Assembly (NCBI GenBank): GCA_003254885.1
Contig: QANT01000175.1
Location: forward strand, 1 to 64,000
DNA length: 64,000 nt
Direction of reading: 5' to 3'
From: Purshia tridentata
Taxonomy: Eukaryota > Streptophyta > Magnoliopsida > Rosales > Rosaceae
Part shown: positions 23,400 through 34,239 of the stretch, in pieces
How positions within the stretch are numbered: position 1 is the first letter of the stretch
How the letters are laid out: each line of letters opens with the position of its first letter
The notes under the pieces: generated by a model
The model's input: only the letters and a program-made list of their open reading frames with translations
The model's database searches: none
What the model was told of the DNA's origin: nothing
Translations under genes and position numbers: made by a program

Positions 23400-26300
23400 T
23401 CAATGAGATTGGTGTTTCTTCGCTCTGCCTTGAGAGACAGATGAATCATCTTTCTTAGAACCCTCAGGTTTTTGAGCCCATGCAGGTGCTTCTTTTGGTC
23501 CATATTGATAATCATAGAAGAGCTCCTCACCAGCATCAATATGGTCCTTAGCAAATATGCCCACTCGGTGATCTCCCGCGACCAACATTACCTATGCAGG
23601 TCGATGTATTAGCTCAACCAATGATAACTAATCAAACAGAGGAATCACAGAGACTTAAATACCTTTGCATAGCAGTTGGGGTTCGGTGAGTGGTTTGCAA
23701 ATTTAAGCTTGTCTCCTTTTCGGTAAGCATCTACAACGTACTGTAAGTAAACATGTGACAGCCTTGAGATCACATGCAAGAGTAGAGCTATACGTATTAC
23801 ACATTTCCATGAATGACAAATGCAAATATAAAAGCGGTAAAGCACTGAGCAAAAAGAAAACAGAGTAACAGGCAAAAGGTTATTGGTGGAGAAGAACTGC
23901 CAAACAGTAAGGCTGAAACCTAATGTTCATTTGGGGGAAAGCAGTGGTCAACTAGAAAGTCTGTTTTTTTTTCTTTGCTTAAAGTTTTATGATAAGTATG
24001 GATTTAGTGAACAGCTCCACGAGCCATGCAACCCTTGAGAAGGAAAACATGAATACTTTGCACGAAATGTTAACATTAAATTTTCCCTTGCCTGATCATT
24101 CAAGTCAAAAAGAAATGATGAGTTTGCACGATCGTAAATCTTCCCACGCCTGTCTGCTTCCTCGTGGGAGATAAGTTCACCAGTATATTCACCAAGATAA
24201 TCATGTTTGGTTACAGGGTTCTGAAATCATATAATTAACTTGGTGAGAAGAATTAGCTTTAAATTAGTAGGAAGCCAAATAGATCAACATTTATATTCAA
24301 ACCTTTAAAAAGGCTCCCCATCCAGCAACATCGGACTTGGCCAATAGAATCTGAAGAAAAAGAAAGGGGCAGGCAATCATAAATCATAAAGTAAATTATG
24401 CCGATAGCAGACCACAGCAGTAATTTATTAACTAAACACTAAGAATTGCTCACCCTCTGTTGTTGCCTCAGAAGAAGCCTCATGTTTCCGCATTGACCAT
24501 CTCCCCGTCTTAGTGGCTCACCTACTGAACCGTCCCCACAACTGCATCAACTATGTTATATTTAAAACCACTGCCAAAGGTATAACAAACTCTCTACGAT
24601 GAGAAATGCTTAAATAGACAGGATGCCTCCTGGGAACCCAATTATTTTGATATAAGATTGGAGCTCAAATTGAAAAATATGTGCTTGGTTCAAAAAGCTC
24701 AACCAGCTGGTCCATCATCAAATGAAACTCATTACCTAATGCAACAGAATATCAACATTTGATTTTGCAGAGAATAGCATGCATTGGTGTCCAAAGTCAA
24801 AAGTAATAGCAAACATATAAAAACTCATTACCTAAGCCAACAATTGCGACAGACATCTGGGTCACATTCACGCCCAGCAGCAAAGCATGGGCACTGCCGA
24901 CTTCTGCATTGGCTCTTTGCACAGTGGCATCCCCTGAACCTATTCTTGCAGCTCTTTGGGCACCTGAAGATGTAAGAGTTAATTGGTCAGATAAAAACTT
25001 TCCATTATGCAACTAGTGGAAACTTTTGTGGGAAAAAAAATTTCAAGTGAGTACTTCAATAGTGGGTTCATCTGAAAAATAAAACACAACATATAAACTG
25101 TTTTAGTTGGCATGTGATTAGCCAAGCTTAATAATCACTTTAACAAACCAAGCCTGAGAAATTAATTGATGCGGGTTTCAGGATTGCAGATTCAATTTGC
25201 AAATGCAAAGAATCCCTATTTCTTTTAGTCGCAAGGCTGGGCAGTAGGGGTACTCCTTTCTATCCATCCATCTCTCCCCCAACCTTGATGAAGGCAAGAT
25301 CTGAATAATCTGGTACCTTGTATGAGGCCTTAGGAGATCAAATATGAAGGAACTTGGCATCTTCTATGTATCATGTATTTCACATTTCATAAGGGGCAAC
25401 TTTCAATGACACACACACATGAAAAATCCCAGCTTTTTTTTTTTTTTGAAAAAAAAAAGAAATATTAAAATTTTACTGAAAATGAACTCCAACATACTCA
25501 CAGTATGTTGGGATGGTCTATCAAATTTTATTCTTTTTTCATTTTCTGATAAGAAACATCCCAGCAACAGTTCTATGCATATCTTTACATCATTAGATAA
25601 CTATTTTAAAGACAAATCCAACATACCCACAGTATTTTTCACAAGTTCCAGTATGCAGACAAGAACACTGCTTTCCACACACAGACTGGCAGACACATGG
25701 TGTATATTGTTTACGGTACTGGTCTTTGCCATCAGCAATTCTTTTCCAGATTGATGGGTGACCAGCAGACTTCCAAGAATATTTAAGCCTCCTTGTTTTG
25801 CCCCTTCTACGAAGTGACCTTGACTTTCTTGGCATCTCTTGGTCCTAACACAAGTAAAATAAAAGGTAACAGAAGTGTAACTTCATGTTGCAGAAACAAA
25901 TGATTGGGCTATAACAGGGAATAGTAAAAGAAGAGGGGTGAAAGGACGATGATAGATTGACTAGCAACTAAGGAGTAAAATACATGCTAGATCGGCCAGC
26001 AAGTTCCACAGGCCTGGTTGCCAAAATATCTTTACAGATTACCTTTTGATAAAACATATTAAAATAAAAAAACAAATAGGGAAGGAAAAGTTCTTTGATG
26101 TTTACCATCTGATCCGTATCAGATTTTCCATTGTCTTCCATAACCAAGCATGGTCCAACAACAGATCTGTTAGGCATTGAACCTCTAGTATCATGCATGT
26201 AACTAGACACCTCCATGCAAGTCCTCAAGCCAGAAAGCAAGTTCCTGGCTATGAGGCAACTGCAAAATATGAGTTACCCATTAAGTACAAAGAAATATTA

Positions 26301-29300
26301 AGAAAAAGATACAGTATGTCATAAATATAAACAAACAAAATTAGCAACATGAAACATTAATTTGCAAACTCATGCAGGAGGATACCATCATTGAACTTCC
26401 CTATGAAACTTAAATTTCCTACCAACTCGAATGGCACATTCTGTTTGCAATAGAAGAATTAGACTATGTTACAAAATTGGCCGTTTTCCAAAGAGTTTCC
26501 AAAATTTTGGGGTGCACTGTAGCCATATCTTTTTTTATAGGAAACATAATAGTTATATCAATAATAATGGAGAGTTCCAATCAAAGTGTACCAGCAGTCC
26601 ACAAACGATGGTACCCTAGGCCTACAAAATCCAGACACCAAACATGCCTTAAGTGAACAAGCAGCACTCAAGCTTTAAAAATACCTGAAACTGTAGCCAC
26701 TCAATTTACACTCAAAGACTAAGAATGGGCATGCAAGGGTGATGTGAAGGATCCATGTGACACGTTTTGAATTAAAAAATACATACCTGTTTCTCCCAAA
26801 TATCTCTAATCCCTTCATGTATAATTCTTTCTCCACTGGCTTCCACTCAGAGCTGCTACACACCCCTTTAACTTGACCTCCTGTAGAATTGGATGGTTGC
26901 TTCAGTTCCGGCACTTCTGCTACATCTTTCGGTTCATCTGTAATATTGTTCGTAGATTGATCACGGAAAGCACTACCAGAACATACAAGTTCCTTTGAAG
27001 TATGCCAACCAGAATCATTTAAAAGGCTTTTGTTGGTCATTTGATGTTCATTTTCATCGGCTAAACCAACATCTGGGTTCTTACTTTTGGAACCGGAAAT
27101 GTGATCCTGTACCAGGAATGATTCACTAGTTACAGTTACTAAATCCGAAGCATCTAATCTCTTCTGTTTCTTGCAAGAACCCTGGAAACCATCAGGTACT
27201 ATAGTTAGGTCCTGTTCCACTTTATCTGTGTGCCTTACAACCTTGCGCTTCCCTGTACTACCATGAGAACTTGGTTGTTCAGCATTAAAGGATGACGCTG
27301 GAGCACTTCCTCTCTCTGAAATTATTATGTTCATCTTATGCAGAGCATCAATATCTGGACCTCCTGGCAAGTTTTCAACTACTCTCAACTGCAAGAAGGA
27401 CATGGAAGTCTTACTTAAAAATACCATGAACAGTGGAAAAAACACAAACAAACATGGAGAATTCGAACTCTGCAAAATGCAAAGCAGATAGTCCACAAAC
27501 AAAATATCAAGAGTGGGAAGATCATGTCCTCTGGCACATGAAGAAAGAAAGTCATACCCTAAGGTAACATTGATCACTGCAAGGTTTCCTGTCCTGATCA
27601 TGTTCGGACCAATGCAACTGTTTTTCACGCTGTCAAACAAAGTCTCTAATAAATATACAAACAATTAAAATGAAATTTAGAGTAAGCTAAAACATATAAA
27701 CAATACTGCTGCTTACAGGATAGATTAAAGGTTGAGAACATCCATGCAGACGACAATCAAACAGCTGTTGGATATATTAAAGCATTCAAGCGTTATATCA
27801 GAACACAACACCAATGATTTTCTTTAACAATTCATGTAAGATGACACCCCATACCAAGCAACGGCGACAGAAAAGGTTATCGAAAGAATCTAAGGCAGCA
27901 CTAAGACTCTTATCAAGAGAAATGCACTTATTGGACCTACATCCCCCAGAATCTTTTGGTTCATGTTTCTCAGAGTCTCTTTCCTTGATTGTGTTGTACC
28001 GCTCCTGCAAGTGTGAATTCCACGAAATTTAGACATCAAAAGTTAGATTTCAACTGAAATGAGAACATGGATCATCCTCTGAAACATAACGATCCGAACA
28101 CATGTTAATCCCTACCAGGATTTCCAAAGTAGTTACTCCAATAAACTGGCTAACAACTTTGACAACTTCCTCGCCTTGCCCATGCTCCTGAAATGCCATC
28201 CTACCAAATTCAACACAGAAAAAGTAAAAACCTTCATTTGGTCCCAAGAAAAAGTTGAACTATGACGAGTTAACAAGGGGTCATAACCATTGAGATTCTC
28301 TAAAAGTCTAGCATCTCATTTAGACTTACGAAAGAATTTGATCTTCACCCGCAGAAAATTCATGTTTCACTTCTTCGGGTTCTGCTATCTCTTCATCATC
28401 AGTGTCACTACAGACGAGTGCTTCACTGCCATGCTTATCATAGTAAATGCGTCTCCTCCCAACCACTGATTGGTCATCAGCCATTCTCTGATTTCTGTGC
28501 TGTGAAAGGAAAATTTGAGATAGGAGAAACACAACAACATGTTCACATTAAAAACAGAAGTCTGTGCTTTACATGAATCCAAACTCGAAACCCCAAAAAG
28601 CCCCCAAAAAAATAAAAAATAGAGCTCTCAAAGGAACGTGTATCTTCAAACCTGTCCAAGAATATCCAAGTTGTATAACAAGGTATCTTGGAAGCAACTG
28701 AAAGCTCCGTACTTGATGGGAATAACACCTCTTGATCGTTGATAACGTCTTTATCACCAAATTCGGGAGCAAATCCACTGAATTTGCAGAGAGGATGTTC
28801 AATTCTTGAAGAAAGCAATTTACAGCTCCCATTTTGCTCCGAGAACCAACCATTCGCTCTTGACGTTGCTGATATTTGCGAAACACAACTTTCTACCTCC
28901 TTCCTATTCTTCTCAATTTTTTCCTGTGAAAATTATAAGCGCGAGAAATCCATTTCATATTATTGGCTACCATCGTTTATCGTTTAAAGTTTATATGATT
29001 GATGCAACTTACTTTTACTAAAACCATTCTCTCTGCTTGAATTTGCTTCTTAAGCTGGTGAATCTTATGTTCCAAGCTTCCAACATCATCACTTGGCTCT
29101 TCTCCATGTGATTTCTGCCCACATAAATCAGAGTGTATACATAATTTATGAATATAAGATCAAACATAATTCTCAATGAAATTCTAACATTCAATTCTTT
29201 CATATCCAAACTGCATATTGAAAATACAAAAATAAATACTCATCACTCTCAATTCTGATGAAAAGCATCGAAATTTTTATTTGAAAAAAAAAATTACGAG

Positions 29301-29430
29301 GCAAAATCGACAGAACAATTAGCGGATTCAAGGATCGATGACCAGAGAGATAAAGTTTTGAGATACTGACTCTGAGTTTAGTTGCAGAGTCGCTAAGTTT
29401 GGACACCATGCCTCGCACTGTTGTGCTCAT
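23400..29430 (-). CDS. SWN: Histone H3K27 methyltransferase, SWINGER/EZA1 type (PRC2)
   Basis: Seventeen exons on the minus strand: 29371-29430, 29013-29114, 28652-28923, 28330-28494, 28116-28200, 27855-28004, 27717-27764, 27558-27629, 26787-27388, 26106-26259, 25627-25844, 24832-24963, 24454-24541, 24303-24350, 24092-24220, 23663-23740, 23400-23591; 864 residues. This is an E(z) catalytic subunit of Polycomb repressive complex 2. Visible parts: EZD-type N-terminus with [28 protein letters not shown], a C5 region [10 protein letters not shown]...DCRLHGC, a SANT-like [13 protein letters not shown], the CXC Cys-rich region (about 620-690) and the SET domain (about 717-832) with GWGAF, NHS (791-793) and GEELFYDY. 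The tail [10 protein letters not shown]...KKHQSH matches SWN/EZA1 rather than CURLY LEAF. Intron 15 has a GC donor (CAG|GCAAGG). Confidence 0.95.
23741..24091 (-). other. GC-AG intron inside the SET-domain coding region
   Basis: This intron of the SWN-type gene, running from 24091 down to 23741, starts CAG|GCAAGG and ends TTACAG|TACG. The surrounding protein [19 protein letters not shown] is strongly conserved, so no nearby GT donor fits. GC-AG introns are a minor class spliced by the major spliceosome and are sometimes sites of regulated splicing. Confidence 0.85.
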
Positions 29431-29489
29431 CTGCCGTGCGCCTCGACCAAGAAAGAGTTAAAAAACGGAAGAAATAAACCTTTTCCGGG

Positions 29490-30040
29490 TTGACACGTGT
29501 GAGAATTGGTGATGTGGCCTACATGGTGGAGGGTTGGTGACATGTCCAACATGCCCGAAGATTGGTGACGTGGCTTACATGCCGGAGGGAAAATTTATTG
29601 TCCGCATCCGTTATTATGCATAACTTTCCCCTTATAAAATTGAGACGCATTATATGCTAGCGAATTGGTGATGGTCATACATTGTATGCTAGCGATTGGT
29701 AATGGTCACACATTATATGCCAGCAAATTGATGACGGTCACGCTTTATCACTAATGAATTGGTGATGGTCATGCGTAATCACCGATAAATTGGTGACGGT
29801 CATACGTAATTGTTAAAGAATCAGTTATGGTCATGCGTAATTACCAACGAATCAGTGACAGTTATGCGTAATTACTAACGAATTGATAATGGTCACACGT
29901 GATTGCTAGAAAATTGATGACGGTACATTTTATCGCTAGCAAATTGATAATGGTCATGTGTTATATGCCAGCAAATTAATGGTAGTCATGCATTATATGC
30001 TAGCAAATTGGTCACTCTCAAGCATTACAAGTCAATGTAT
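29490..30040. repeat. Degenerate 31-33 bp minisatellite upstream of the SWN-type gene
   Basis: About 15 diverged units with the core GAATTGGTGATGGTCATGCG followed by TAATNNCTAGC-like bases. Clear units begin near 29661, 29693, 29724, 29756, 29788, 29820 and so on to about 30004. A related but different set (TTGGTGAYGTGGCYTACATG) occupies 29495-29585. The array sits within 60-610 bases upstream of the SWN-type start codon and so overlaps its promoter region. It has no coding potential. Confidence 0.85.
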
Positions 30041-30206
30041 TGGGACAGTCATACACATGACTTTCCTCTTATAAGATTGACACGCGTTATTGTTATCAAT
30101 TCAGTAAAGATAACACATTGACCGTCATCAATTCATTGACACGTAAAACGTCACTAATTCTCAACATATAACTAATGGGGTTGAGATTTATTGTGGATAT
30201 CAACCC

Positions 30207-30278
30207 TAACTAATGTGCACAATAATGTTTTCAAAGTGGCCTTGATGTTGAAGGAAACATTATTGTGCACATTAGTTA
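30207..30278. repeat. Perfect foldback, 24-bp arms and 24-bp loop
   Basis: Arm 30207-30230 (TAACTAATGTGCACAATAATG+TTT) is exactly the reverse complement of 30255-30278, with a 24-base loop. Either strand of the RNA would form a perfect 24-bp stem. It may be a miniature foldback element or a small-RNA precursor; no known miRNA sequence was recognised. Confidence 0.9.
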
Positions 30279-30472
30279 TATAAAAAACAAAACAATGAAC
30301 CCTAAATCTTATAATTAGCGTGGTTTAATACAAAAGCTTGAGCAAAGATGTTATCTACATGCAATATGTTGCAGTGGAATTAAGGATGAAAAGTTAGTTT
30401 TATTTGAGTATTCAGTATTCAGAAAGTATGTTTTGAAGAACATATATATCAGCACCCACTCTGTTTCAAGTC

Positions 30473-32314
30473 TCAACGGAACTTCCAAGCTGAAACTGAA
30501 TGAATTGGGGTACCCTTCCACCCAACAGTGAGGCACTTCATATTCCTACCAAGCGTGCAAGAATTGCAACCAAACTTTTTAGCCTCCAAAGTAGCTTGGT
30601 ACAAAGATGAATTACTAAAGTTGATTTCCAGCATTCTGAACCTTGCAAAGAAGGCCCTCCACACATCCATTGGCACACTTCGAATGACTCTTTCGCTGCC
30701 CTCCGCCGCCACAATGTTTCGGATGCCCTCACAAAACAAGCCTTCCATGATCACTCTATCCTTCTCCTCTTTCATGCAAGTTTCGAGGCAGTCGAAATAT
30801 GCACTGTAATAAAACAGTGCATCGATGAAGCGGTTCACAAATGATGGTGAGTTAAGGTTGGCTTCCACTTCAATGACCACCATTATACAAGGGTTGAAAT
30901 TTCTCATCACCCGCATCAGATTTTCCAAGCAATTAGGCCTCAAAATCATTGTCCTCAGTATTAGTGGTGCGTATACAGCCACGGCTTCATCATCTTTGAT
31001 TTCGAATAGTTTATCTTGGATATCTTCCATGTCTGAAACAATGACTGCCTTAAATTGAAAGGGTATTTTCAAGGACTCGGCAACAGTTGTTAACCTCTTC
31101 CCTGTCTCCTCTATCTTCTGTCTGCCTTGTAATCCGACAGCGGTTATCTTAAGAATCTCAATCGGACAATCCTCTCGTTCTGCAATTGCTTCCATCATCC
31201 CTGTCCATTGTACTCCACTCCTGATTTCAAGGTCTATCAAATGAACCTTACTCTCCAATGCAACACTTTCTATTATGGCTTCGATACCTGTGAATTGCAT
31301 TACTCGATGGAAAGGGATTTCTTGGTGACATGTAATGTATGCAAGGTTTGTACTTAATCCAAGACCAAAATCAGACACTTGTATTCCCTTAGATGTGCTG
31401 CTTCCTGTTTCTTTTTCGATCCTCTCCCGAAGTGCCTCAGCAAAATAAAAGACAATTCTCTCAACAGGGGAGCCTTTGAAGGATGCAATCCATTCACAAC
31501 GTAGAAGCAGTCTGCTTGCGCTTTCAAATTGTTGGTAGCCAACCTTCTCTGCTGCAGCTAAAAGGATGTGGGCAAGTTCTACATCCTTTTTTTCCTCTTC
31601 GGACAGACCCGAAAGAGCATAGCCAAAGGGGTGCATAGGCATGTAAAAGTCATCATAACCCTGACCCTGATTAGAGAATTCTACATACCTTGCTCCAGCA
31701 ACCCTCATGATCTCTTCGGTTGACAACTTGTTTTGGCCCACAGAGGTTTCATCAATTTCATTGCCTCTTGTGTTGCTCATTCTTTCCCCCCTCAACTTCG
31801 TGAACGCGCTTCCATAACTGTTTAGGAGTTCCAATACTGCTAAAGAAGATTGAGGCGGCATTTGCTTGTTGGGTTCGGAAATGTCTGCAAGCAGAGTGGC
31901 ATCCTGGATTGCTTGTGTTGCTGGGAAGGCAGTATCGAAGTTGAAACTATCCATAAGTGTATAATTTGACATGGATTGTTGTTGTTGGTAGTGGTGGTGT
32001 TGTTCCAGTCCCTTCACGGCCTTATGGAAACCATGTTCAGGAGAAACAGTATCAAAGCTAAATTTATCCAAAATTGGATAATTTTGCTTGGATTGTATTT
32101 GTTGCTGTTCATCTTTGGACAAATGAGATAAGCCTTTCTTGGGGGCTTTGTTGTTGTCTTGACAGAAACCATGTTCAGAAGAAATTAGAGCACTCATCTC
32201 CCCCGATTCGGCTATACCAAACAAAACCTCTTGTTTCTCATAATCTTCAAGTGGACTCAAACCACCTATGATTCCAAAATCGCATGGTGTGAAGGAGAGA
32301 TATGCATTAGCCAT
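30473..32314 (-). CDS. GRAS family transcriptional regulator
   Basis: Intronless, 613 residues, beginning MANAYLSFTPCDFG. The C-terminal two thirds form a GRAS domain: leucine-rich region I (ELAHILLAAAEKVGY), the VHIID-type motif VHLIDLEIRSGVQW, a second leucine-rich region (KLFEIKDDEAVAVYAPL), a PFYRE/RVER-like stretch ending VPMDVWRAFFARFRMLEINFS, and the SAW motif GWKGTPIHSVSAW near the end. GRAS proteins act as nuclear co-regulators. There is no DELLA or TVHYNP motif at the N-terminus, so it is not a gibberellin-receptor-binding DELLA although related to DELLA/SCL types. The N-terminus has a Gln/His-rich internal duplication. The start at 32314 is chosen because the open frame upstream offers only TTG. 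Confidence 0.92.
   Translation of the reverse strand: MANAYLSFTPCDFGIIGGLSPLEDYEKQEVLFGIAESGEMSALISSEHGFCQDNNKAPKKGLSHLSKDEQQQIQSKQNYPILDKFSFDTVSPEHGFHKAVKGLEQHHHYQQQQSMSNYTLMDSFNFDTAFPATQAIQDATLLADISEPNKQMPPQSSLAVLELLNSYGSAFTKLRGERMSNTRGNEIDETSVGQNKLSTEEIMRVAGARYVEFSNQGQGYDDFYMPMHPFGYALSGLSEEEKKDVELAHILLAAAEKVGYQQFESASRLLLRCEWIASFKGSPVERIVFYFAEALRERIEKETGSSTSKGIQVSDFGLGLSTNLAYITCHQEIPFHRVMQFTGIEAIIESVALESKVHLIDLEIRSGVQWTGMMEAIAEREDCPIEILKITAVGLQGRQKIEETGKRLTTVAESLKIPFQFKAVIVSDMEDIQDKLFEIKDDEAVAVYAPLILRTMILRPNCLENLMRVMRNFNPCIMVVIEVEANLNSPSFVNRFIDALFYYSAYFDCLETCMKEEKDRVIMEGLFCEGIRNIVAAEGSERVIRSVPMDVWRAFFARFRMLEINFSNSSLYQATLEAKKFGCNSCTLGRNMKCLTVGWKGTPIHSVSAWKFR
31931..32176 (-). repeat. Internal duplication in the GRAS N-terminus
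   Basis: Residues 47-89 and 93-128 share the order EHGF - Lys/Gly/Leu - Gln-rich run - NY - D.F.FDT (KFSFDT and SFNFDT). The copies are diverged, with a longer His/Gln run in the second. This looks like a tandem duplication in a disordered activation-type region. Confidence 0.75.
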
Positions 32315-33312
32315 TTCAGAGAATATATGCAGAGACAAATTTTACAGCAGATCTACTCTCAACTCCAGTGAGACAACAGGATTAATATCGACGAATATAT
32401 CTGCATAATTTTGTATGTATGGTTGATAACAACGATCACAGGCAAGATTGAAAGTTCCTTAATAAAAGAAGGCGAGGTATGCAACTATGACAGTGATATT
32501 CCGATATTGTCAACACAGCTAGCAGCCATAAACTGCCAAAAAATTTGTCTATTTAAAGACCCTTTAATCCTTTTCATGATATTAAACAATGCCACAAAGG
32601 CAAACACAAACAAATGTCACTATCTGTTAGCATATTTAATGAAAATATTGGATTTAATATTACATAGTTGATCAAACAAACAAGATTTGAATATGAAACG
32701 AAAAGATTAATTAAAGAAAGATGTCACTGTCTTGGATGAGTACGGATAGTAAAAAGACAAGCACAGAAAGAAGACACAGAGAATAATAGAAGCGTTAATA
32801 GGAAAGTACAAGAATGAAGCAGTAATTAGTCCGTCAGTAACACAGTTATTTTCAGATTACCGACTGTCATTTTGTCAATAGGAGAAAATTTCTATAAAAC
32901 TTAATACAGTTGATTCTTTAATGGCAACGTGCGGTAATAAAGAGGAATATATACCATGGAAGATTGTACATGTAATATCTTGAAAAGGTATAATATTTAC
33001 AAACCAAGGTTTTGTTGCATAAATTTGGCTTCCCAACTCAATTCACGTACCACCCCTGAACATTGGCAACCATCCCTTTTTTCTGTTTTGTGTGTGTGTT
33101 GACTGTAATGTAATGTACGTGTTACACAAGTAAAGATACATTTGACCTTTTCTTCATTTGATTGATATGTTCATATAAAATATATAAACACACAACTTGC
33201 AAGAATAACACAATTGAATAATACTACAGTTATTGTTGATTTTACATTGGGTAAGTACAAGTTTGGAACCAGAAGAAAATATAGTATGAAAGAAAAGAAA
33301 TTGTCTTCAAAT
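32315..33312. other. GRAS promoter and 3' flank of the next gene
   Basis: AT-rich, with no gene seen. A short GT run occurs at about 33090-33100. The frames on both strands have no domain. Confidence 0.45.
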
Positions 33313-34149
33313 TCAGACTTTTTCTTCATTTCCGCAATTGTTACCAAAGTTTTCTCCTCTCCTCCTACACAACAAAACCATGAAAAGCCACACAACACCC
33401 TTCACCACCCTAACCATTCCAATAGTCACAGTCAGGTAATAAAGCCACCAACCAACAAAGTCAGCCACCCCTACATCCATTGACAGCTCACTTTTGGTCT
33501 TGCCCACAACCACCAACGACTCAATCTCATCCCTTAACCTCCACCACCATAACCCACCAAAGCTCGCAGCCATGGCTACCTTCTCAACCCACCATTCTTC
33601 TCGAACCCCACCAAAAACGGTGTCGTCTACCACCGGTTTTACCACAACTCTACACCAATGAATCATGGTCTGATGCAACCCCAGGAAAAATATGACTCTG
33701 CTGATCAACAAGCACCTCTGAATGCCGAAATTAGAGCCGTCGATCCCCGTAGCTATGCTCTCTTCAATTCCCAAACCAACGCAGACTTGCAATGTGCAGA
33801 GGAAAATCCATGCAGTAAACAAACGGGGACGGAAAACTGGAGTTGGGACCTCGCTTATGAGGGTGATTTTACCTGTGAGGCCATGGATAAGAGCAGCTAC
33901 GCTAACAATGGAAACAAGCAAATACAGAAGAAAAGGGGTGGTGTATAGGAACAGAGAATAGGCAGAGGGCGGTAGATATTGAGAGGTCAAGCTGAAGAGA
34001 TAGCTTGCACATGAAAGCCTGGCTAAGAGAAGAAAAGAAAGAGGAAGCAATAGACTGAGGAGGTTCACTGTGAGAATGTGAAAAGGTTGCTTTAGAAAGC
34101 TCAAGAACTGTATAGCCCTCTGTTTCCAATACTGCCACACCATGCCCAT
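33313..34149 (-). CDS. Uncharacterised multi-pass membrane protein
   Basis: A single exon of 278 residues, MGMVWQYWKQRAIQFLSFLK at the start. I do not recognise a named family. Hydrophobic segments suggest five to six membrane helices at about residues 24-47, 60-92, 108-127, 146-166, 190-207 and 226-260, with Trp-rich patches (WCR, GLWWWRL, GWWLYY). No catalytic motif is visible. The C-terminus is Cys/Arg/Asn/Gly-rich and probably cytosolic. The ATG context (AAAAATGGGC) is good. The coding frame is supported by its length, consistent membrane topology and a TA-rich stretch about 70 bases upstream that could serve as a core promoter. It may belong to a plant-specific family of unknown function. 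Confidence 0.75.
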   Translation of the reverse strand: MGMVWQYWKQRAIQFLSFLKQPFHILTVNLLSLLLPLSFLLLARLSCASYLFSLTSQYLPPSAYSLFLYTTPFLLYLLVSIVSVAALIHGLTGKITLISEVPTPVFRPRLFTAWIFLCTLQVCVGLGIEESIATGIDGSNFGIQRCLLISRVIFFLGLHQTMIHWCRVVVKPVVDDTVFGGVREEWWVEKVAMAASFGGLWWWRLRDEIESLVVVGKTKSELSMDVGVADFVGWWLYYLTVTIGMVRVVKGVVWLFMVLLCRRRGENFGNNCGNEEKV

Positions 34150-34215
34150 TTTTGTTCCAAAACCAAAATTAAATTAGGTAGCTAAAGCTTGTTTACAGGA
34201 TCATATGAGGCCTAT

Positions 34216-34238
34216 TTATATATATATATATATATATG
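34216..34238. repeat. (TA)n run, possible core promoter
   Basis: About eleven TA units lie about 70 bases upstream of the membrane-protein ATG. It could act as a TATA region for that gene or be a simple microsatellite. Confidence 0.5.
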
Positions 34239-34239
34239 T

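Noticed and set aside
30473-32338. Longer GRAS start (eight more residues)
   Set aside because: The extra start codon is TTG; the first ATG in frame is at 32314 and fits the family.
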